Source: Clostridium sp. C8-1-8 (GTDB lineage: Bacteria > Bacillota > Clostridia > Clostridiales > Clostridiaceae). Taken from it: 35,742 nt of DNA. The DNA is taken from NCBI RefSeq assembly GCF_009928445.1, contig NZ_JAABNO010000016.1, forward strand, positions 89,203-124,944, read 5' to 3'. Below, in pieces: positions 28,346-35,687 of this stretch; the stretch's first letter is position 1; every line of letters starts with the position of its first letter. The notes beneath the pieces are model-generated. The model saw nothing but the letters and a program-made list of their open reading frames with translations. It was not told the origin of the DNA and searched no databases. Made by a program: the position numbers and the translations under genes.

Positions 28346-29614
28346 ATGGATAAAATCAGAGTTAAGGGTGGGAATGAACTTTCAGGTGAAATAAAAATAA
28401 GCGCAGCTAAAAATTCTGTTCTTCCGATAATTGCTGCAAGTATATTAGGTAATGATAAAGTTAAAATAAATAATGCTCCAATGCTTGAGGATGTATATGT
28501 AATATGCAATGTTCTGGAGGAACTTGGATGTAATATATCTTTAGATAAATCAAATAAATCTATAACTGTTGATTCTTGTAATATAAAACCGATAAATGCT
28601 AATAATGAACTTGTAAAAAAAATGAGAGCTTCTTTTCTTATTATGGGGCCAATGCTTTCTAGATTAGGTTATTGTAAGCTTTCACTGCCAGGAGGCTGTA
28701 ACATTGGAAGTAGACCAATTGATTTGCATCTTAAGGGTTTTAAGGCTCTAGGAGCTGATATAGAAATAGGGCATGGATATGTTGAAGCTAGAGCTAAGAA
28801 ACTTATTGGTAATAGGATATACCTAGACTTTCCTTCAGTTGGTGCTACTGAAAATATTATTATGGCATCAGTTTTTGCTAAAGGGACAACAATCATTGAA
28901 AATGCAGCTGAGGAGCCAGAGATTAAGGATTTAGCTGATTTCCTTAATTCAATGGGCGCAATGATAGACGGTGCTGGAAGAGGAAAAATAATAATAGAAG
29001 GTGTTGATAGCCTTAGGGGAACAGAGCATACTCCAATATATGATCGTATAGAGGCTGGAACATTTATGATAGCAGGTGCCATTACACATAGTAAAATTAA
29101 AGTTATGGGAATAAATGAAGAACATTTAAGACCAGTAATTGAAAAACTAAAGGAAAGTGGAGTAAAAATAGAAGTATCAGAAGAGGAGCAAAGCATAGTA
29201 GTTGATGGTAGGAATATAATAAAGTCTGTTGATATTAAGACTATGCCATATCCAGGCTTTCCAACTGATATGCAAGCACAGATGATGAGTCTGTTAGCAT
29301 TGGCTAATGGTGTAAGTGTAATAACAGAAACTGTATTTGAAAATAGGTTTATGCACGTATCGGAATTAGCTAGAATGGGGGCTAATGTAAAAATTGATGG
29401 ACGAACTGCTCTTATTGAAGGCGTTCCTAAGATCACAGGTTGCGAAGTTAAAGCAAGCGATTTGCGTGCAGGTGCAGCATTAATTATAGCTGGTTTATCT
29501 GCAGAAGGAGAAACAGATGTTACTGATATATATCACATTGATAGAGGATATGTAGATATAGAAAAAAAATTAAGATCAATTGGTGCTGATATAGAGAGAT
29601 ATTCTGTAGATTAA
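28346..29614 (+). CDS. murA: UDP-N-acetylglucosamine 1-carboxyvinyltransferase
   Basis: First committed step of peptidoglycan synthesis: transfers enolpyruvate from PEP to UDP-GlcNAc. 422 residues. The loop GGCNIGSRPIDLHLKGF near 113-129 carries the catalytic Cys that fosfomycin alkylates, so the enzyme should be of the sensitive type. KISAAKNSVLP near 16-26 holds the Lys-Asn pair for PEP binding, and PGFPTDMQAQ is near 303-312. The start ATG 28346 is behind GGAGG; an in-frame ATG at 28334 overlaps that SD and is rejected. Firmicutes often have two MurA enzymes; which one this is cannot be decided here. Confidence 0.96.
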   Translation: MDKIRVKGGNELSGEIKISAAKNSVLPIIAASILGNDKVKINNAPMLEDVYVICNVLEELGCNISLDKSNKSITVDSCNIKPINANNELVKKMRASFLIMGPMLSRLGYCKLSLPGGCNIGSRPIDLHLKGFKALGADIEIGHGYVEARAKKLIGNRIYLDFPSVGATENIIMASVFAKGTTIIENAAEEPEIKDLADFLNSMGAMIDGAGRGKIIIEGVDSLRGTEHTPIYDRIEAGTFMIAGAITHSKIKVMGINEEHLRPVIEKLKESGVKIEVSEEEQSIVVDGRNIIKSVDIKTMPYPGFPTDMQAQMMSLLALANGVSVITETVFENRFMHVSELARMGANVKIDGRTALIEGVPKITGCEVKASDLRAGAALIIAGLSAEGETDVTDIYHIDRGYVDIEKKLRSIGADIERYSVD

Positions 29615-29666
29615 GCTTAAAAGTATTGGATGCTTATGTTATATATTTATAACCTATAACTTCGAT

Positions 29667-29709
29667 AAAACTCAGATTACTTTAATTAGGTAATCTGAGT
29701 TTTATTTTT
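29667..29709 (+). terminator. Terminator of murA
   Basis: AAAACTCAGATTAC (29667-29680), loop of 9, GTAATCTGAGTTTT (29690-29703), then ATTTTT. Perfect 14-pair stem. Confidence 0.95.
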
Positions 29710-29843
29710 ACGCATATTAGAAAGATCTCTGTTGATATATATAACTGAGAAAGTAATATTATATCTGTTAAAGCATATAAATCTATTATGCGAAAAAATT
29801 AAATTATACAAATCTATAAAAATAAGATTTGCTGCTGTTATCC

Positions 29844-29874
29844 GATATTTTTAAAAATAGGCTAAAATACAAAT
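29844..29874 (+). promoter_or_regulatory. Candidate sigma-E (mother-cell) promoter of spoIID
   Basis: GATATTT (29844-29850) as -35 and AATACAAAT (29866-29874) as -10, resembling KMATATT and CATACAAT with about 15 bases between. Mother-cell expression of spoIID by sigma-E is established in Bacillus. The first base of the -10 deviates. Confidence 0.4.
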
Positions 29875-29905
29875 TTGATGTTAACTTCAATGGTGGGAGG
29901 TATTT

Positions 29906-30967
29906 ATGAAAATTACTAGTAGAATAAGTAAAAAATACTTTTTAGGATTTGGAATAGTATTTTTTATTTGCTTCTTTACACCTATTATTATTTCACTATT
30001 AGCTGGAAGCAATAACAATTTTAATAAGAACATATCAAATATAAAGAATTTTATATTTGATAACAATCAAAGTGATCATAATAAACAATATGATTTTCAT
30101 AAGATAAAGGTCTATAATACCGAAACAAAAAAGGTACTAGAAATGGATCTGGAGCAGTATGTCTATGGTGTTGTGGCTGCAGAAATGCCAGTAAACTTCG
30201 ATTTAGAAGCTTTAAAAGCTCAAGCAGTGGCCGCAAGGACTTTTGCATTAACTAGGATAGTAAACAAATGTCCTCAGGCCAATGGAGCAGACATTTGTGA
30301 TTCTACGCATTGCCAGGTATATATAGGAGAGGCTGAAAAGAAAAAGCAGTGGGAGGCTAGCAAGTCAAAGGATTATTGGGATAAAATTGTACAAGCTGTT
30401 GATAGTACAAAAGATCAAGTATTATCTTACGATGGGTATCTTGTGATGAATCCTCAATATTTTGCAGTAAGTTCAGGGAAAACAGAAAGTTCAAAGGAGG
30501 TATTTGGAAGTGATGTGCCATACCTAGTATCGGTGGATAGTCCAGGAGAAGAAAGAGCGACAAAATATAAAAGTACAGTTTCTTATAGTTATGATAAATT
30601 TACTACGTTAATAAATAATTACTATAAAGATAGTGGAATAAAAAAATCAGCATTAAAATCTCAGGTGAAGATACTTTCGAGAACAGAAGGTGGAGGAGTA
30701 AATGAGATTTTAGTGGGAAAAACTACAATTAAGGGAACTGATTTTAGAAAATTATTATCTTTAAATTCTACTAACTTTTCTATATCATTTTCTAATGGAA
30801 AAATAGCATTTAATTGCATAGGATACGGCCATGGGGTTGGTCTAAGTCAGTGGGGAGCAAATGCTATGGCAAGCACTGGAGCAACTTATGATAAGATATT
30901 AAAGCATTACTATTCAGGAGTAGATATAAAGAAGTTAGAAGATATACGGATAAGTAATAAGAGCTAG
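29906..30967 (+). CDS. spoIID: Stage II sporulation protein D (peptidoglycan lytic transglycosylase)
   Basis: Mother-cell membrane enzyme that cuts glycan strands during engulfment, in complex with SpoIIM and SpoIIP. 353 residues. An N-terminal anchor helix (about 12-33) is followed by a linker, then the SpoIID domain: VYGVVAAEMPVNFDLEALKAQAVAARTFA near 86-114, where the Glu of AAEMP is the catalytic acid, DSTHCQVY near 130-137, and the C-terminal YGHGVGLSQWGANAMA near 312-327. ATG 29906 follows GGGAGG. No spoIIM or spoIIP is in the window. Confidence 0.95.
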   Translation: MKITSRISKKYFLGFGIVFFICFFTPIIISLLAGSNNNFNKNISNIKNFIFDNNQSDHNKQYDFHKIKVYNTETKKVLEMDLEQYVYGVVAAEMPVNFDLEALKAQAVAARTFALTRIVNKCPQANGADICDSTHCQVYIGEAEKKKQWEASKSKDYWDKIVQAVDSTKDQVLSYDGYLVMNPQYFAVSSGKTESSKEVFGSDVPYLVSVDSPGEERATKYKSTVSYSYDKFTTLINNYYKDSGIKKSALKSQVKILSRTEGGGVNEILVGKTTIKGTDFRKLLSLNSTNFSISFSNGKIAFNCIGYGHGVGLSQWGANAMASTGATYDKILKHYYSGVDIKKLEDIRISNKS

Positions 30968-31005
30968 ATGTATTGATGATTAAATAAACATATATTAATA
31001 TTTAT

Positions 31006-31109
31006 ATAAATCTATACCACTTCGTTCTGAAAGCTAATTTTCAAAATTCCTCTGGTTTCTGAGAGGATAGTTTGAAAGTATAAGTTTTGCTGCGAAGTGG
31101 TAAATTTAT
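31006..31109. ncRNA. Long folded element, possible structured RNA or fold-back (MITE-like) repeat
   Basis: Terminal arms ACCACTTCG (31016-31024) and CGAAGTGGT (31093-31101) extend outward as ATAAAT/ATTTAT after a small bulge. Inside, TTTCAAA (31039-31045) pairs with TTTGAAA (31071-31077), and TCCTCT (31048-31053) with AGAGGA (31062-31067) closes an 8-base loop. The three stems are nested, making one long rod. No T-run, no reading frame. I do not recognise an RNA family. Transcription direction cannot be told. Confidence 0.45.
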
Positions 31110-31144
31110 TCTTCTAAATAGACACATCACATTAATACTTAGAC

Positions 31145-31186
31145 TCAAAATAAAGCCTTCAATGAATATATGAGGCTTTATTTTGA
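31145..31186. terminator. Perfect 14-pair hairpin, bidirectional terminator candidate
   Basis: TCAAAATAAAGCCT (31145-31158) and AGGCTTTATTTTGA (31173-31186), 14-base loop. A-rich and T-rich stem ends; the U-tract is part of the stem. Could end spoIID or the folded element before it. Confidence 0.6.
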
Positions 31187-31328
31187 TGTAGTCCAATATG
31201 AAGTAGTATGTCTATAAATACGTTGGTTTATAATAAGATTTTTCCTGAACCATTTAAAGCTTAGAAAGAAAAAAAGTCATACTATCATTAGGAACTCTAC
31301 CGTAATAATTTAAATAATTAGGATAATG

Positions 31329-31365
31329 AAAAATCACTAAATGGATACCGTTAGTGATTTTTTTG
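31329..31365 (+). terminator. Orphan rho-independent terminator
   Basis: AAAAATCACTAA (31329-31340), loop of 10, TTAGTGATTTTT (31351-31362), T-run. No gene lies between it and the hairpin at 31145-31186, so it may end a small RNA or be a remnant. Confidence 0.7.
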
Positions 31366-31711
31366 CTTTTAGAGAGTAAAAACATAACGTGTTAGTTATT
31401 TTAGCTATATATTTTTGAAAAATATATATAAGTTTGTTTTAATTGATTGTTCATATGGAATCTCCTTCGTAGCTACTTGATTTCGGCAATATTATTAAAC
31501 ATAGCTGTATTTAAAAATTGAACCAAGTAAATGCGTCATGAAGATGTGGATAATAATATTTAAATGTGGATATAAATTAAATGAGTTTTTGTTAATTAAT
31601 AAATAGTTAGAATTGTTTTGTAGAAATTTGTTGGAATTTATATGAAAAAACTATAGGAAATTATGTATTTTTTAGTAACTAAAGGAGAGACTAGTTAATG
31701 GAGGTGTTCAT

Positions 31712-32449
31712 ATGGACAAAAAAAATAACAAATTTATAAGCTTTTTTAAGAAGGAGGGTTTTTACGTTATTCTATTTGTATGTTTATGTGTAGTGGCTAC
31801 AGTTGCAGCAATAACTGCAAGAAATAATGCTAAAAAAGTTACACCACAAGCAAACAAAGGTAATGTTGCTGTAAATATAAATGATTCAACTAAGTCAACT
31901 ACTCAAATGCCAGGCGCTGAGCAAGTGAAGAAGCCTACAACTGGCAATACAGCAACAGGGGTAACTGTACCTAACACTAAAACTGTTTCAAATACATCAA
32001 AAATAACATTTAATAACCCAATTAGTGATGGAGCAGTATCAAGAGCTTTCTCAGATGGTAGTAAACCTATTGAAGTAAAAGGATTCAATGTATGGACTAC
32101 AGTTATAAAGGGAGTAGGTATAAATGCTAAAAAAGGTACTCCTGTTCTTGCTGCATCTGAAGGTAAGGTAACTGATGTTGGAACTGGTGATGAATTTGTA
32201 GGAAATTATGTTGTGATTTCTCATCAGAACGGAATGAAAACTGTCTATACTAACTTAGATCCTCAGATTGCTGTTAAAAAGGATGATGTAGTCAAGGCTA
32301 AGCAAACAATAGGTAAAGTAGGAGATTCTGCAAGGATGCTTAAATTTGAGCCATATGCTGAACATTTAGGATTTCAGTTGCTTGACTCAAAAGATCAACA
32401 AGTTGACCCAGGGAAATATATAAAATTTAAAACAGAAGCAAATAAATAA
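31712..32449 (+). CDS. spoIIQ: SpoIIQ-like M23-fold protein, apparently catalytically inactive
   Basis: Forespore membrane protein that pairs with SpoIIIAH across the two spore membranes. 245 residues: a membrane helix (about 16-36), a Thr/Asn/Lys-rich linker (about 40-95), then a LytM/M23 domain (GVGINAKKGTPVLAASEGKV onward). The metal ligands are missing: the place of the first HxxxD reads IKGVGI, TVYTNL replaces T-Y-HL, and the final HLHF reads EHLGF. So it should bind rather than cut, as Bacillus SpoIIQ does, unlike clostridial forms that keep the first His. ATG 31712 has GGAGGTG. The neighbour spoIIID supports the call. Confidence 0.85.
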   Translation: MDKKNNKFISFFKKEGFYVILFVCLCVVATVAAITARNNAKKVTPQANKGNVAVNINDSTKSTTQMPGAEQVKKPTTGNTATGVTVPNTKTVSNTSKITFNNPISDGAVSRAFSDGSKPIEVKGFNVWTTVIKGVGINAKKGTPVLAASEGKVTDVGTGDEFVGNYVVISHQNGMKTVYTNLDPQIAVKKDDVVKAKQTIGKVGDSARMLKFEPYAEHLGFQLLDSKDQQVDPGKYIKFKTEANK

Positions 32450-32454
32450 TATAT

Positions 32455-32488
32455 ATTCAGTCATTTTCTAATAAGAAAATGACTGAAT
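32455..32488 (+). terminator. Perfect 15-pair hairpin after the spoIIQ-like gene
   Basis: ATTCAGTCATTTTCT (32455-32469), loop AATA, AGAAAATGACTGAAT (32474-32488). No T-run follows (ATTAGAAAATG), so termination may be partial or depend on other factors. Confidence 0.6.
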
Positions 32489-32557
32489 ATTAGAAAATGT
32501 AATTTACTTTAAAGGTAGTGCATATTTATTAATATAGCTAATTAAGGAGGTAGCATT

Positions 32558-32812
32558 TTGAAAGACTACATTGAGGAAAGAGTCTTAGAAGTTGCACAGT
32601 ATATCATAGATTCAAAAGCTACAATTAGAAAGACAGCGAAAGTATTCGGAGTTAGTAAAAGCACGATACACAAGGATATGACAGAGAGATTACCTAAGAT
32701 TAATCCGGTAATTGCCCAGAAAGCAAAGATAATTTTAGATTTGAACAAGGCAGAGAGACACATAAGAGGAGGAAAAGCTACAAAGTTAAAGTATAAAGCT
32801 ATTGAACGTTAA
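32558..32812 (+). CDS. spoIIID: Stage III sporulation transcriptional regulator SpoIIID
   Basis: Small mother-cell DNA-binding protein that switches genes on or off within the sigma-E regulon and before sigma-K. 84 residues, family length. The helix-turn-helix is IRKTAKVFGVSKSTIHKDMTERL near 23-45, and the basic C-terminus (RHIRGGKATKLKYK near 67-80) also contacts DNA in this family. The start is TTG 32558 behind AGGAGG. The order spoIIID then mbl is the same as in Bacillus. The mbl promoter overlaps its last codons. Confidence 0.96.
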   Translation: MKDYIEERVLEVAQYIIDSKATIRKTAKVFGVSKSTIHKDMTERLPKINPVIAQKAKIILDLNKAERHIRGGKATKLKYKAIER

Positions 32813-32830
32813 TCACATTCCATGTATAAT
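32802..32830 (+). promoter_or_regulatory. Sigma-A promoter of mbl, overlapping the end of spoIIID
   Basis: TTGAAC (32802-32807), 17 bases, TATAAT (32825-32830). The -35 lies in the last codons of spoIIID. This lets mbl be made in growing cells independently of the sporulation gene before it. Confidence 0.75.
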
Positions 32831-32900
32831 TTAAATGATAAATTATGTAAAAAATGCTCAAATTATGTTTGTGTTAATAGAATAATAGGAGTGAGTAGGA

Positions 32901-33932
32901 ATGTGGTTTTTGGGAATGGGAACAGATATTGGTATTGATTTAGGTACGGCCACTGTGCTTGTTTATATTAAGGACAAAGGCGTCGTTTTGAAAGAGCCAT
33001 CTGTTGTTGCAGTAGATAAGGTTAATAATAAAATATTAGCCGTTGGAGAAGATGCGAGACAGATGATAGGAAGAACCCCTGGAAATATAGTAGCAGTACG
33101 TCCACTTAGAGACGGTGTAATTTCAGACTATGACATGACTGAGAAAATGCTTACATATTTTATAAGAAAAGGGTGTGGGAAGAAGAGGATATCGGCGCCT
33201 AAAGTAATGGTATGTGTTCCTTCTCAGGCTACTGAAGTAGAAAAAAGAGCTATAATGGATGCTTCAAAGAACTCAGGTGCTAGAACTGTATATTTGATAG
33301 AAGAACCTCTAGCTGCTGCTATTGGTGCTGGCTTAGATATAAATAAGCCTAGCGGGCATATGGTAGTCGATATTGGCGGTGGTACCACCGATATTGCTGT
33401 AATATCTTTGGGAGGCATAGTAGTAAGATCCTCTATAAAAATTGCTGGTGATAAGTTTGATGAAGTTATTATTAAATATATAAGAAATAAATATAAACTT
33501 ATGATAGGTGAAAGGACTGCAGAAGATCTAAAGATTAATGTAGGTTCTGTTTTTCACAATATGAGAAACCTATCTATGCCTGTAAAGGGTAGAAATTTAA
33601 TAACTGGTCTTCCAGATGTAGTAGACATAACAACTGAAGAGATAAGAATAGCTTTAAAGGATACGGTAAATATGATTTCAGAAGCAGTTCACTCTGTTCT
33701 GGAAAGAACACCACCTGAATTAGCGGCAGATATTATAGAACATGGAATAGTAATGACTGGAGGCGGTGCATTGCTACATGGACTTGATAATTATTTGGAA
33801 TCGGAGACTGGTGTTTTAGTAAAAGTTGCAGATGATGCAATTTCGTGTGTTGCTATTGGTACAGGCATTGCTTTGAGAAACTTCGAAAAATTAGAACTCA
33901 ACAAAGATATGGAAGTAGAGCTTGTTGAGTAA
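32901..33932 (+). CDS. mbl: MreB-family rod-shape protein (Mbl)
   Basis: Bacterial actin that forms membrane-bound filaments guiding lateral wall synthesis. 343 residues. Actin-fold motifs: GIDLGTATVLVY near 11-22 (phosphate 1), DIGGGTTDIAVISLGG near 157-172 (phosphate 2) and VMTGGGALLHGLD near 284-296 (adenosine). The N-terminal MWFLGMG resembles a membrane-touching segment. The position after spoIIID indicates Mbl rather than MreB proper. ATG 32901 is 7 bases after AGGAGTG. It has its own promoter and a terminator at its stop codon. Confidence 0.93.
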   Translation: MWFLGMGTDIGIDLGTATVLVYIKDKGVVLKEPSVVAVDKVNNKILAVGEDARQMIGRTPGNIVAVRPLRDGVISDYDMTEKMLTYFIRKGCGKKRISAPKVMVCVPSQATEVEKRAIMDASKNSGARTVYLIEEPLAAAIGAGLDINKPSGHMVVDIGGGTTDIAVISLGGIVVRSSIKIAGDKFDEVIIKYIRNKYKLMIGERTAEDLKINVGSVFHNMRNLSMPVKGRNLITGLPDVVDITTEEIRIALKDTVNMISEAVHSVLERTPPELAADIIEHGIVMTGGGALLHGLDNYLESETGVLVKVADDAISCVAIGTGIALRNFEKLELNKDMEVELVE

Positions 33933-33960
33933 AAAGGACAGAAAAAATCTGTCCTTTTTA
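33931..33960 (+). terminator. Terminator of mbl
   Basis: AAAAAGGACAGA (33931-33942), loop AAAAA, TCTGTCCTTTTT (33948-33959). Starts inside the stop codon. Confidence 0.95.
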
Positions 33961-34039
33961 TTATGGCTTTTTTAATTATTAGGTGGGCAAAGGTTATAAA
34001 GAGTTCCTATATAGAAACTTATTTTGAAGCACTACATAG

Positions 34040-34573
34040 CTATTTTTGAAGACTACTTAAATAATAAGCATGAATTATAGAATCTACAATTACATAAGCC
34101 ATCTCCATAACTAGGTTTAATCTTATTGACCTACTAGTAAAAATTTCTGAGTTTTCGCTAGAATCAACAATACCTATAATCGAGGCATCTCCAACGTCAG
34201 GAAGGGTTTTTCCAACTCCTTTTCCAGGATGTATTGGATAGTCACGAGTGTGAATTTCTCCTATTGAATTGGAGTCGCCTAAACATGCATCAATGCCTAT
34301 GATACATGCATTAGGATGCCTTGAATTAATTTCATTAAGTTTCTTATCAAGGTTCAATGCATGTATTGGTGTGGCTATTGTGCCATAAATAGGAAGTGGA
34401 AAAAATTTATCTTTTAACATTGTGCCAACAAGTGGACCAAGGCAATCTCCTATGCATTTATCAGTACCTATACATACAATTACTGTGTTATCTTTAACAT
34501 AGTTTTTCAAGAAGTAAGCTATCTCGTAGTAAGCAAGCGATGATTTATAATCTACTTTGATTTTATTCAACAT
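34040..34573 (-). CDS. yyaC: Spore protease-like protein YyaC (DUF1256)
   Basis: 177-residue soluble protein of the YyaC family, related in fold to the germination protease Gpr, found in spore formers; its substrate is not known. Motifs: VIVCIGTDKCIGDCLGPLVGTML near 32-54, IIGIDACLGDSNSIGEI near 91-107 and PDVGDASIIGIVD near 125-137, which include the acidic residues shared with Gpr. ATG at 34573 with SD GGGGGTG. A good sigma-E-like promoter lies just upstream on this strand. It is convergent with mbl and divergent from the next gene. Confidence 0.92.
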   Translation of the reverse strand: MLNKIKVDYKSSLAYYEIAYFLKNYVKDNTVIVCIGTDKCIGDCLGPLVGTMLKDKFFPLPIYGTIATPIHALNLDKKLNEINSRHPNACIIGIDACLGDSNSIGEIHTRDYPIHPGKGVGKTLPDVGDASIIGIVDSSENSEIFTSRSIRLNLVMEMAYVIVDSIIHAYYLSSLQK

Positions 34574-34588
34574 CCCACCCCCTCAGTA

Positions 34589-34617
34589 ATTTATATGAGG
34601 TATTTAAATAAAATATT
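34589..34617 (-). promoter_or_regulatory. Sigma-E-type promoter of yyaC
   Basis: On the minus strand AATATT (plus 34612-34617), 14 bases, CATATAAAT (plus 34589-34597), close to the KMATATT-N14-CATACAHT consensus with one central change. The transcript would start about 10 bases before the SD. Confidence 0.5.
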
Positions 34618-34677
34618 AAACAAGAATAAAATATTACTTTAATGTCAATATTTATAATATTGAAAGGTGGTTGCCCT

Positions 34678-35337
34678 GTGAGTAAAAGAGAAAAAGTTTA
34701 TAGTTCAATAATAATTATAATGACGGTTATTTCTGTTAGTATCTTACTGGCGTACAAGGATAATTCTTATGATTATGGAGATTTGAAGATAGATCAGGAG
34801 CAGTTTCAGGTTAATAACCATGATAATAAGAATAATATAGATACAGGTAAGAGAGAAGCTAACAATATAAATAAGCCAAGTACAAAATTGATAAATAATA
34901 ATTCAAATAGTAGTTATAAGAAGAAATTAAATAATAGTGAAATAAAGTATAATAGTAGTGAAGAGGCGAATTTAAAAGAAGACGTTAAGGACAAAGATAA
35001 AGACGATATATATGCTGATAATAAAATGCATGAAGAATACTCTGTAGAGGATGAAACAGTTCAAACAATGTCTATTTTTAAAGTGGATAAGAGCACTATA
35101 ATCAGCAAGATAAGTGTAGCTGATAAAGCTAAACTATTATATATTTCAAGAAAGTTATCTAGTGCTGATTATAGTAATATACAAGATGATTTAAAAAGTA
35201 GCAATGAACTAGAAGCAGCTGAAGATATATTCAAAATATTAAAAAATAGATTATCCTCACAAGATTATGACAAGGTGAAAAATATATTGGCGCCATATAT
35301 AAATGTTGAATATATAGATGGTAATTTAGGGAGGTAA
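34678..35337 (+). CDS. Membrane-anchored protein of unknown function
   Basis: I do not recognise a family. The start chosen is GTG 34678, behind AAAGGTGG; an upstream in-frame ATG at 34642 lacks an SD. 219 residues: a basic N-terminus, one membrane helix (SIIIIMTVISVSILLAY, about 9-25), and a low-complexity stretch rich in Asn, Lys, Ser, Glu and Asp (about 40-145). A compact helical C-terminus follows (KSTIISKISVADKAKLLYI, then RLSSQDYDKVKNILAPYI, about 150-215) with two similar helix pairs (KLSSADYSNI and RLSSQDYDKV), suggesting an internal duplication. It is likely anchored with the C-terminus outside. It lies between yyaC and a tRNA gene. Confidence 0.7.
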   Translation: MSKREKVYSSIIIIMTVISVSILLAYKDNSYDYGDLKIDQEQFQVNNHDNKNNIDTGKREANNINKPSTKLINNNSNSSYKKKLNNSEIKYNSSEEANLKEDVKDKDKDDIYADNKMHEEYSVEDETVQTMSIFKVDKSTIISKISVADKAKLLYISRKLSSADYSNIQDDLKSSNELEAAEDIFKILKNRLSSQDYDKVKNILAPYINVEYIDGNLGR

Positions 35338-35687
35338 AGTAGTAATAAGGGCATATATAGTAATAATTAAAAATTGATTAGAAGTTATTATTTATGTAAC
35401 TTTAATAGTCATATGAATAAGTCAAAGCTTGCAAAATATAAAAATAAAATGATATTTATTTTTATAACTTTGTATCTTAAATTGCTAATTATGATATAAA
35501 GGTTAGTATTTTGTATTAAATAAAAGAAAATAAGAGTAAAAGTGATGTAGTTTCGCATAATCGATAAAAATGAGTAAAAACTGCAGTTGAAATTAAGAAC
35601 ATAACATTATATACTAATCCTTGTCGATTGGCACCGACGAAAAAATAAAAAACATTGAATATGGTATATACATATATTCAATTACAT
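35338..35687. other. Intergenic region before tRNA-Tyr
   Basis: 350 bases, AT-rich, no gene. It holds the tRNA promoter (35587-35615), a small GC-rich hairpin at the presumed transcript start (GTCG, 8-base loop, CGAC near 35623-35638) and an imperfect palindrome ATTGAATATG/CATATATTCAAT (35654-35682) just before the tRNA. Confidence 0.6.
35587..35615 (+). promoter_or_regulatory. Sigma-A promoter of the tRNA gene(s)
   Basis: TTGAAA (35587-35592), 17 bases, TATACT (35610-35615). Start expected near 35622, about 66 bases before the tRNA. Confidence 0.7.

Larger units (their letters stand above)
30968..31711. other. Long non-coding region between spoIID and the spoIIQ-like gene
   Basis: About 740 bases without a supported gene. 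In order it holds a long folded element (31006-31109), a perfect terminator-like hairpin (31145-31186), about 140 bases with no feature, a second terminator (31329-31363), and AT-rich sequence leading to spoIIQ. The number of hairpins is high for a stretch with no gene. Confidence 0.65.

Noticed and set aside
28669..29436. 255-codon open frame opposite murA
   Set aside because: Antisense to a conserved gene, no SD, composition of a shadow frame rich in Ser/Ile/Leu/Pro.
31665..31692. GTATT-14-GGAGAGACT as a sigma-F promoter of the spoIIQ-like gene
   Set aside because: One base off in the -35, spacing one base short, and the start would fall on the SD itself. Possible but not supportable alone.
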